Origin: Monoplex corrugatus
Lineage: Eukaryota > Mollusca > Gastropoda > Littorinimorpha > Ranellidae
Direction of reading: 5' to 3'
DNA: 47,095 nucleotides
Assembly: GCA_030674185.1 (NCBI GenBank)
Contig: JAPXFY010000792.1
Coordinates: forward strand, 1 to 47,095
Shown here: positions 38,565 through 47,095 of the stretch, one piece after another
Position numbering within the stretch: the first letter of the stretch is position 1
How the letters are laid out: each line of letters opens with the position of its first letter
Position numbers and translations under genes: made by a program
The notes under the pieces: model-generated
Database searches by the model: none
The model's input: only the letters and a program-made list of their open reading frames with translations
What the model was told of the DNA's origin: nothing

Positions 38565-39574
38565 ATTATTTAATAATAATTAATAATAATAATTACAATA
38601 TTTATATAGCGCAAAATCTTGATAAAAATCAAATCTAAGCGCTGAAACAGACACACACGCACGCACGCACGCACGTACACACACACACACATGGCTATAA
38701 ATGGGGAGAAAGAATAAAAGCAACGGAAAATTATAGAGAGCATATTATATACAATTATATATTACAATGTGATTCCCCTCCGAGTGGAGACAGGCTGCAG
38801 AGGGGGTTGAGTGAGGTCAGGATTTTATGCAGAGGAGAAAAGGTGAGTTTTGAGAACGGACTTGAAGGAGACAAAAGTAGGTTGCTGACGGTCTGAGAGA
38901 GGAAGTTTGTTCCAGGAGAGTGGACCAGAAACAGAGAAGGCTCGTGGACCATAGGTATTGAGCTTAGTGCGTGGAAAGTGAAAAGTCAGAGGATCGGAGG
39001 CAGAGCGGAGGGTACGTGAGGGAACATAGATCTCAAGTAGGCTTGACAGGTAATCGGGGGCAGCGTTATTGAGGCTTTTGTAGCACATGGTGTCTAGTTT
39101 GTACTGTATGCGTTTTGATACAGGGAGCCAGTGAAGTTGTGCCAGGAGAGGAGATATGTGGTCAGCTTTTTTCTTTTTGAGTACAAGGCATGCAGCATTG
39201 TTTTGAATGTGCTGTAGGATGTGAATGGTGGAGGCAGGAAGACCAGACAGGAGTGAATTGCAATAGTCAATGCGAGACATTATGAAGGAGAGAACGAGTT
39301 TTGCAGTTGTTTCCACAGAGAGATACTTCCTGATCAGGATGGAGGTGATAGTAGCAAGATCTGGCAGTTTGAGAAACAAAGTTGTTCATGGAGAGGGTAG
39401 AGTCAATGCAGACACCAAGGTTTTTAGCTGAATCAGAAATTGGGACTGATGTGTTACATAATGGGAGAGAAAGAGGAGGCAGCTGAGAAAGTTTCTGATG
39501 GGTGCCAATGAGGATAGCTTCTGTCTTGTCGTCGTTAAGCTGAAGTTTGTTGTATGTCATCCAGTTCTTAATTA
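38565..39574 (-). mobile_element. L2/CR1-group LINE 3' fragment
   Basis: It is close kin of the fragment at 9957-10952. The minus frame at 38825-39379 has [31 protein letters not shown] and [12 protein letters not shown]. The upstream part (NWMTYNKLQLNDDKTEA) is in another frame, so there is a frameshift near 39330. The 3' end repeats the family layout: (TG)n tract (38651-38690), AGCGCTTAGATTTGAT, GCGCTATATAAATATTG and (ATT)n. Homology stops at about 39574, at the edge of a perfect 10-bp inverted repeat. Confidence 0.9.
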
Positions 39575-39597
39575 ATGTCCGAGTAACACTCGGACAT
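39575..39597. repeat. Perfect 10-bp inverted repeat at a LINE breakpoint
   Basis: ATGTCCGAGT, AAC and ACTCGGACAT form a hairpin with a three-base loop exactly where the L2 fragment's homology ends. Confidence 0.85.
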
Positions 39598-40227
39598 AAG
39601 TCCTCCTCATTGAAAAGTGAGACAGTAGAGAGACACTGTACAGGGCACTGTATTCTTGATAACACTTGGGCTGACTAACAATGATTTGTCCTCAAATAAC
39701 AATTGGATAAAACTGATATCTGGAGAATCAGACCTTAAGCTGCTGAAGATTACAACTCTTGTTGCTCCACTTTCTTGAATGAATGGAAAGAATCCAACTT
39801 CTCTTGCTATTCCACAACTATGTGATTACTGTTAAGGGGCATAATAGGCAGAATCTTTATAAGTTTAAGTTGGATCCGAACAGGCATTGCTGAATTCCAC
39901 AGAAGTGACCTGAAAGCAGTGCAGAGAACTCCACCCAAGTGACCTGCAAGCAGTGCAGAATCTCCCCTGGTGGGTGGCCCCACAGCAAGCTGACATCACT
40001 GGCTCTCATGAGCTTCCTGGCAGGCCTACTGGGTCTTCATCTAAATGGCCATGGGGTTGATAGAATGTTCTGTTCAGGAGCTGAAGTGAGCTATATAATG
40101 AATCAATACCATTGAAAAGGCACAGAAAATGTGGTAGCAAAATTTTTTTTCTTAATTTCTCTTGATACACTTCCCTGGGTGAATACGAAATCGTAGAATC
40201 ATTGGTTCCGCTATTTAGAACTTGTAA
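39598..40227. other. No recognised gene
   Basis: I see nothing identifiable. Short open stretches near 39680-39840 do not match a family I know. Confidence 0.4.
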
Positions 40228-41125
40228 ATGTTAACCGACGCCCAAGACAGAAGAAAAACTATCTGACTGCCAAGCAGGCTACAGATCAAAAGAGGCACAA
40301 CTGACATGTTATTTGGTTTACAAATACTCAGAGAAAATAAAAGCACTGATGAAGAAGCTTTTGTCACCTTCATAGACTATGAAGCACTTGACAGCATCAT
40401 TCATCTCCACCTTTCCAATGCAAAGGTCAAAATGAGCTTTCCCAAACATCTCACTCCATTAACTGCCTCATTATACAAAGACCAAAATGCTACAATTAGA
40501 TGGAACAGTCAGAAATGTGAATTTGTCAACATCCACAGGGGAGTTAAACAAAGTTGTATCCTCTCACCGCAGCTATTAACATCTATACGGAACAAGTCAT
40601 GAGAGATGCTAATATAGAAGACATGGGTATAAAGATAGGAGGAGAAAACTTTGCACACCTGCGCTATGCAGATGATACTCTGCTATTAGCAGACTTTACC
40701 AGCATGAAATGAGTTCTATACAGGGTGGATGCATCAGGCTAAAAGGCTGGTCTAAACTTGAATGCCAAGAAAACAAAAGTGCTACATATTAAAGGCAAAG
40801 ACACTGTAAACAATCAAGACATCTTCCTTAATACAGTTCCTTTAGAAACTGTTACAGTTTCTAAATATCTTGATGCTGTAAAAACTGATGATGGAACCTG
40901 CTCTAAAGAATCAAAATAAGAATTGGAATGGCAAAGAAAAAAAAAGGTCCAACTCAACAATATCTCGAAAGACAAGAGGCATGCCAAATGACCTGAAAAT
41001 TAAACTTTTACAATGTTTGATCTGGCCAAGCATGATTTATGGCTGCGAAGCCTTGACTCTCAGAAATGCTGATTGCAAAAGAACTGAGGTAGCAGAGATG
41101 TGGTTTTATCAGATTACTATGTGCC

Positions 41126-41554
41126 ATGTGTTTTTTGACAGAAATATAACCAGTGGTTTGTCATTGCCTTCTGGAGTGGCAGTGCACATACTGTGCAGAG
41201 GCTCAGGCCATTGTTCCTTTTGGGATCATCTGGTCACAGCTGTGGTGACAGAAGCCGTTGCCGTTACATATCTGTGTTGGTCCTCATCTGACTCCATCCG
41301 TCCCCTGCTTACCAGGACTTTGGTGTGATGGTAGGAGTTATTTGTAGGCGCTCTTGACTTGCCCAGACAGACTTGTCATTGGGTTATGAGACCTTTTGAG
41401 AGAGTATAGGCACCACCCCATACCCCAGCCTCCCCTCTGGGTCCATTGCCGTGGTCCGTGATTGTTTATTTCTCATTTGCAGCCAATCCCCATATCTAGG
41501 GATCATCCCCTATCTGCCACCTGGGGGCGCATTGGGTCGGGGACGATCACCCCA
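41126..41554. other. Unrecognised part of the insert inside copy B3
   Basis: Moderately GC-rich sequence without a family I recognise. With the following RTE fragment it separates the two halves of copy B3. Confidence 0.4.
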
Positions 41555-41945
41555 CACCAAAGACTTAAAACTAAGAATCCTGAAAATTTTGATATGGCTT
41601 GTTTTAGTGTATTGGGGGGGGGGGGGGGGTGTGTGAAGCCTGGACGCTAAGAAAAGACAAAGAAAACAAAATCAGTGCAGCAGAAATATGGCTCTTTAGA
41701 CGACTTCTCAGAGTCAAAAGGACAGACAGAACAACAAACGATAGCGTGTTAAAGGAACTGAATGTCAGGCACCAGCTGATGAAGAGATCAACAAAAGAAA
41801 ATTGAAATACGTAGGCCAAGCGATCGCAAACACCGAAACAGATCTGATGTCGACGGTCCTGCAGGGGACAGCTGAGGCGAGGAGAAGAAAGGGACAACTG
41901 CACACCTATTTCAACAACATCACTTAAGCCTGTGGTCTGGGTACC
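41555..41945 (+). mobile_element. RTE family B-related fragment with internal poly-G
   Basis: The fragment reads DLKLRILKILIWLVLVY, then a run of about 18 G, then CEAWTLRKDKENK, SAAEIWLFRRLLRVKRTD and NDSVLKELN before frameshifts. The G-run lies precisely in the codons for the conserved Tyr-Gly-Cys of the family. It is a different subfamily from B1 and B3. Confidence 0.8.
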
Positions 41946-42358
41946 AAGGTCACCCACGTATGTCTCAATCATGTGACCTGGAGAAAACTTGTGACACTGA
42001 CTGACTGAGAGAGATGAGAGGTGAGGTGACTACATGTCAAATGGACAGATAGAAGAACTAATGATAGTGTCCTCAAAGAACTTGATACCAGCAGATATCA
42101 ACGAGAGAAGACTAAAATACATTGGCCATGTGTCATACAGCAAGAACACAGACCTCATGGCAACCATTTTTCAAGGAAAAACAGAGGTAAAGAGGAAGAA
42201 AGGCAGACCTCTAATCTTATACATCTAGAACACAACCAACATCAGTGGCCTAAATATTCAAGAAGTTGTCCACAAAAGTCAAGACAGAGCCATTTGGAGG
42301 AGAATAGTGGTGTCAAAGAGTGCAGTCACCAACACTGAACCTGGTGACGCCGACAGGT

Positions 42359-42709
42359 GAGAAACAATAATGATTAATGCTGTTGTGAAGATCTACAACA
42401 GCTTTTTCTAACAATAAAGTATAATATGAGCTCAGTTCTTGTCAGTTCTGTCCAAAGACTCAATCAAGGTAAAGCAATAGATCATTTTGCTTTTGATATA
42501 ATAACTTAGAGAGTATATGACAATTATGCTTTTGTAGAGCAGAAAAGCGAAGAACTGTGGTACGATATCTGTAAAAAAAATATACAGACAGACAGAATGT
42601 AGATGATCAAAATTTTCAAGAAATGAGGTGAATGAACCAATAAGCAGGCTGAACAATGTTTACAGAGTGTGATCACATGGTTGTCTGTGTGGCTGGACGC
42701 TCTGCAGTC
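42359..42709. other. No recognised gene; upstream of the gypsy element
   Basis: The sequence is AT-rich. I looked for a 5' LTR matching the putative 3' LTR start (TGTGAGGTTTG) and found none, nor a clear primer-binding site. Confidence 0.45.
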
Positions 42710-42730
42710 ATGATTGATTCTGGAACAGGA

Positions 42731-43600
42731 ATGCAGAGACATTTCACTGCCAACATTCCAGTACCATCAAAGTTGGATTTGTCCTGTCAACTAGAGCAGA
42801 ATTGGAAAAAGTTCTCACGGCAGTGGAGGAACTATTCTGTCGCCAGTAGACTAGACAAGGAATCAAAAGCATACCAATGTGTTGCATTCCTTGCCGTGAT
42901 CGGTGAAGACGCACAAGAGGTGTACGATGGGCTACATTTTACAGAAGAAGAAGATCAGAACGACACTTACACCATCATGCAGAAGTTTGATATATTCTGT
43001 GTGGGAACAACCAACATGGTCTTTGAGTCTTTCAAGTTCCACATAAGAAATCAGGAAACTGAGGAGACCATCAATGCATACACTGCAATATTGAGGAAGT
43101 TAGCTAAGCAGTGCAATTTCACAGAGCCAGATCACATGATCCGTGATCGAATAGTGATTGGCATGTCAAATTCCAGCCAAGAGCTAGCCGTCAACGTACT
43201 GAGACGTACACAGCTGTGTCAGCATGGCGGACAGAACAAGAATGTAGGACAGCAGCATGGGGGTGGAAGACAGCAGCATTATAAGAACAGCCAGAACGAC
43301 CACCAGAACAACTCACAGCAGTGTTCCAGGTGTGGAAAAGGCAACCACAAGAAAAATGTGTGCCCAGCCAAGAATGCAATGTGCAGAAAGTGTCGCAAGG
43401 TGGGACATTATGCAACACTGTGGAGGAACAAAAATGTTCATGTACTTGCCGAAGAAGAGGAAGAGGAAGTGGAAACTTCAGGATTTTTCGGACCAATTAT
43501 AGGGGAAGTGACCAGTAACCCGTGGATGGTTACACTGAAGATGGATGAGCTGGAAATGAATTTCAAATTGGACTCTGGAGCCACCTCTCCAATATACGAC
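42731..43600 (+). pseudogene. Ty3/gypsy gag and start of protease
   Basis: The frame is open from 42656. I prefer the in-frame ATG at 42731 because it begins the usual gag opening (TANIPVPSKLDL). A capsid-like helical region of about 150 residues follows. A Gln/Asn/His-rich linker and a CCHC zinc knuckle (CSRCGKGNHKKNVC) come next. A second knuckle, CRKCRKVGHYATLW, has lost its last Cys to Trp. An acidic run leads to the protease motif LDSGAT. Soon after, the frame shifts at about 43600-43660, so gag and pol are no longer joined correctly. Gag would package element RNA. Confidence 0.88.
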
Positions 43601-43639
43601 AAAGAAACTGTTTGGTTCAGGACGTGCTCAGCTCACAGT

Positions 43640-46190
43640 CCAATGGAAATTCACAACAATGTTCAGCCACAATGGGAAGTCCTGCAGCCAGGATGTCTAT
43701 GTCATCAAGGGGCTAGAGGAACCGTTGCTAGGCCGTCCAGCCATCGACGCTCTACAGCTGGTTCAACAGGTGAATCAGATCACGCAAAACCTCGAGGCCA
43801 AATATCATCAGACTTTCCCTAGACTATTTGGTGGACCTGGGAAACTGAAGAACGCATACAAGGTCAGTCTGAAGGCAGATGCAAAGCCGTATTCAGTCGC
43901 GACCCCAAGACGCCTCGCTCTTCCACTCCATGCCAAGGTCAAAGTCAAACTTGAGAAGATGGAAAAGCAAGATGTCATTCAACCAGTAACGCAGCCCACA
44001 GAATGGTGTGCGCCGATAGTGGTTGTGCCAAAACCCAATGATAAAATAAGACTTTGTGAGAACTACACAAGACTAAATGAGTCAGTCAGAAGAGAGAACT
44101 TTCCATTGCCCTCAAGTGACGAACTTTTAGCACAGCTAGATGGAGCTCACGTTTTCACGAAACTTGATTGCAACAGTGGATTCTACCAGATTCCGTTAGA
44201 TGAAGACAGTCAGGTCCTGACAACCTTCATAACACTGTTTGGCAGATTCTGCTACAAACAACTACCGTTTGGAATAAGTTCAGGCCCTGAAGTTTTCCAG
44301 AGAAAAATGACACAGCTACTTGCGGGTCAAGTAGGTGTGATCTGTGACATTGATGATCTAATGATCCATGGGAAGACGCAGCAGGAGCATGACAGTCGTC
44401 TGAGACAGGTTTTAACAAGTTACAGGAAGCTGGAGTAAGATTGAATGCAGAGAAATGTCAGTTCTCACAAACAAGTGTCAAGTTCCTAGGACACATTGTC
44501 TCAAAAGATGGAAATGGGAATTGCCATTGAGTGACTGACCCAGACAAAGTTAGAGCCATCACCAACTTTCCCCAGCCAGCGAATCTCACTGAGCTGCAAC
44601 GATTCCTCGGGATGGTGAATCATGTCGCGAAGTTTGCAGGATGCAACCTTGCTGAGGATACCAAGGCTCTGCAAGATCTTCTGAAGGAAGATGTTGATTG
44701 GATCTGGGACAAACCGCAGCAAGTAGCATTTCAGAAAATCAAGCAGCAACTAACCTCAGCGCCTATCCTAGCTCCCAACAAGAATTTCAGTTGATTCGTC
44801 GTTCTTCGCTATGGGAACTGTTTTGTCTCAGCAGCAAGAAGATGGTAGTTTCAAGCAAATATTCTTTGCATCCAGGTCCTTGACTCCAATGAAGCAGCAA
44901 TATGCGCAGGTGGAGAAGGAGGCACTCGCTGTTACCTGGGTGTGTGAAATGTTTTCAAGCTACATCACAGGCTTAAAGGAACTGACTATCGAGACAGACC
45001 ACAAGCCACTACTAGCACTACTGAAGACAAAGAGCTTAGATGAGCTCTCACCCAGAATCCAGTGATTCAGGATGAAACTGATGAGGTACAACTACAAGTA
45101 CAACATCATCTACACCAGGGGAAAAAAACTCGTCACAGCTGACACTCTCTCCCGAGCTCCAAGACAGAATGCTGAAGAAGAGGGGAAGGGTGTAGAAGAA
45201 GAAGTCGAGCTACATGTCCACATGTTGATGCAGAACTTTCCAGCAACGACAGGAAGTCTAGACGATATCAAACAGCAACAGCAGATAGATGATCTGTATC
45301 AGAAGCTGACGAATTATTGTCAGTCGGGATGGCCAAGTTCGTGTGCAGATGGCCCTCTCATGAAGCTGTACTGGTCTGTACATTTCGACCTCAGAGTGCA
45401 AGAAGATTTACTTCTGTACAACTCACGTCTTGTTGTACCTGACAAACTGAGACTACAGATGCTGGAACAACTTCACACAGGACACCAAGGTATCACAAAA
45501 ACGCGCACGATTGCCCATGACACTGTGTGGTGGCCTGGACTCTCCACACAAATTGAAGCCTTTGTGGAGAAATGCCCCATTTGTGCCCAAGAACGCAAAA
45601 TGTCTCCAGGAAAACTGATCCCTAACCTAACTCCAGATTACCCACGGCAGAGAATAGGCACTGACATATATATATTTGAACTGAACAAACACCCTTACCT
45701 ACTTGTCACCGACTACTAGTACTACTCCCACTACACTGAGTTGGCCATGCTACAGAACACGACTGCCACCAATTTGATATGCCACATGAAGAGCATGTTC
45801 GCAAGACATGGGATTCCCGAATTTGTCGTATCAGACAATGGACCTCAATATACAAGCAAGCAATTCAAGGACTTTGCCAAGGCCTACAAATTCCAACACA
45901 TCACCAGCAGCCCGTATTACCCGCAATGTAATGGTGAAGCAGAACGTGGAGTTCAAACCATCAAAAATTTGCTGAGGAAGGCAGAAGACCCTTACCTCGC
46001 ACTAACGATGTACCATGCAACACCACTACAGAATGGAAGCACTCCAGCTGAACTTCTGATGGGGAGGAAAATGAGAACAACAGTCCCCACAGTGAAAGCA
46101 AATTTGACCCCGAGACAGCAAAATGATTTCAAAGCCAAAGACATGAAGATGAAAAACAACTTCGACAGAGCTCATTGAGCGAGGGATGCT
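43640..46190 (+). pseudogene. Ty3/gypsy pol: protease end, RT, RNase H, integrase (broken)
   Basis: Domain order is that of Ty3/gypsy. The protease end (LLGRPAIDAL) is at about 43720. Reverse transcriptase at 43840-44430 has FTKLDCNSGFYQIPL and an altered catalytic box, CDIDDLM. RNase H is near 44811-45065 (TIETDHKPLLALL). The integrase zinc domain at about 45470-45580 has His residues and CPICAQ. The integrase core has TDIYIFE, SDNGPQY and NGEAERG (D, D, E). The frame is broken near 44438, 44528, 44794, 45065 and 45719, so the element is dead. It lies downstream of the nested RTE fragments in the same orientation. Confidence 0.9.
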
Positions 46191-46615
46191 CCTTCTATGT
46201 CCGCTGGTCAACCAGTGTGGGTGAAACCTCAGGACACTCCAGGCACCATTGTCAGACCATTGGGAAATCGGTCATACGAAGTTGTTACGCCAGTTGGAAA
46301 ACAGAAGGAACTGCCGACATCTGTTCCCAAGATGACTACAAGGCAGGCTGTCGACTAACCACCCTCATGAGAACAGTCTTGTATCCAAAGACTTTGCCGA
46401 GCCTGAAGCATCCTACACTTTCGAGCTGCCGCCACAAACCGAACAGCCCTCGACAACAGTTGATCATGATGTATCGTCTGCGTCTGATCGTGCAGAATCT
46501 TGCCAGAAGCCGAAGACAGTATACACTCGATATGGCCATGAAGTGAAGAAACCAAACGTCTTGTACTTGTGAAGTGATAGTTAATTTGCAGCAGCTGTCA
46601 TCGTCCATTGAACTT
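46190..46615 (+). pseudogene. Ty3/gypsy pol C-terminal tail, frameshifted
   Basis: A stretch around PGTIVRPLGNRSYEV is typical of the integrase C-terminal domain. It lies in a different frame from the integrase core. A final YGHEVKKPNVLYL resembles the usual end of gypsy pol. The open frames at 46175-46608 in other phases are shadows. Confidence 0.7.
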
Positions 46616-46616
46616 A

Positions 46617-46627
46617 AGAATGGGGGA
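46617..46627 (+). promoter_or_regulatory. Polypurine tract
   Basis: AAGAATGGGGGA immediately follows the end of pol and precedes TGTGAGG. This is where plus-strand DNA synthesis starts in LTR retrotransposons. Confidence 0.75.
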
Positions 46628-47095
46628 TGTGAGGTTTGTTATTGAGACTGTAATTTGTAATGCAGCCTTACATACATGGCATGATATTCGTCAAAATGTG
46701 AACTGATCGTGTGACTGATTTCTAATCCAAACAAAATCAAATGAAAAAAAAAACAACAACAAAAACAATCCCAACATAACTTAACCTTTCTTGAAGTAGT
46801 GCCACCAGAACAATAGAAGGCATTATTAATATTATATCAACAAAAGCGTAGAAACAAAACCACAATGATTATACTTTACACATAATTACAGGGCTGTGTT
46901 TAACCCCTTAACTGCTCAGTATAATAGCACTTTCGAATAACTGCTTGCCAGGGTAAAATTTAGCTTTTTAGGGTAGGTTCAATAAAATGGTTACTGCTTA
47001 TTTATTTCTTGACAGATCTCTCAGATTTTTTGCATGTTTTGTTGTTATGCATTGGTCTACAATGTCCTGTCAAAATAACTTGATTATGTTGATAA
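46628..47095 (+). other. Probable 3' LTR start and flanking DNA
   Basis: TGTGAGGTTTG after the polypurine tract is a plausible LTR 5' end. The LTR's far end cannot be placed because no second copy is present. Near 46903 the sequence TTAACCCCTTAACTGC followed by CAC and TTTCG resembles termini of TTAA-targeting elements, but the window ends before a partner end could appear. Confidence 0.5.

Larger units (their letters stand above)
40228..42358 (+). mobile_element. RTE family B copy B3, interrupted at 41125-42027
   Basis: 40228-41125 has the family's LSDCQAGYR, FIDYEALDSIIH, ATIRWNSQKCEF and RYADDTLLLAD landmarks, and stops at the AEMWFY segment near 41120. The rest of the C-terminus, from TGTCAAATGGACAGATAGAAG, resumes at about 42028. 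It ends at 42358 with the family terminus GGTGACGCCGACAGGTGA. Several stops and frameshifts show long decay. The intervening 0.9 kb contains another family B fragment, so this is a nested arrangement. Confidence 0.85.

Overview
This window is eukaryotic: spliced host exons lie inside dense, mostly decayed retrotransposons and microsatellites. The repeat types (RTE-, L2/CR1- and restriction-endonuclease-type LINEs, a mariner relic, a Ty3/gypsy element, long CA/GA/ATC tracts) suggest a marine invertebrate, most likely a mollusc. That placement is an inference. No bacterial operons, CRISPR arrays or rRNA genes were seen.

The only host gene I can name is enolase, on the minus strand. Its first coding exon is at 27573-27717, with exactly the 85 coding bases of animal enolase exon 2. 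The next exon is at 3243-3334, with a matching split glycine codon. The roughly 24.2 kb between them is one intron packed with mobile DNA. The exon at 3243-3334 is 92 nt where 96 is expected and carries an early stop, so this copy is a pseudogene or the local consensus is wrong. The first 2539 bases, just downstream of that exon, contain no G at all on the plus strand.

From 3.3 to 27.5 kb (the intron) the order is: a DD34D mariner relic (-); a 5'-truncated RTE copy, family A (-), with a 13-bp target duplication; an RTE copy, family B (+), with a long open frame and its own 13-bp duplication; an L2 fragment (+); a 215-bp hairpin element; a degraded LINE tail; another family B fragment; microsatellites and a 27-bp minisatellite; an L2-type LINE with an intact 1090-codon ORF (-); a divergent pair of broken genes (a Cys-rich protein on minus and a DDE-transposase-like protein on plus); a family A copy (+) split by a TTAA-flanked 0.74-kb element; a third family A copy (-); and about 2.7 kb of mostly unrecognised DNA.

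Upstream of the enolase exon, 28.5-36.65 kb holds 2.2 head-to-tail copies of a 3752-bp unit. Each full unit carries a 1082-codon RLE-type LINE ORF (R2 superfamily, Hero-like) followed by a tRNA-like segment and a SINE-like tail. The two complete ORFs translate identically. After a spacer come an L2 fragment (-), nested family B fragments (+), and a decayed Ty3/gypsy element (+) with gag, protease, RT, RNase H and integrase, ending in a polypurine tract and a probable 3' LTR start.

The most noteworthy items are the RLE LINE/tRNA-like tandem array, the divergent Cys-rich/DDE gene pair with a minisatellite apparently born from its own coding sequence, the TTAA element trapped in an RTE copy, and RTE families whose stop codon lies inside the tail repeat.
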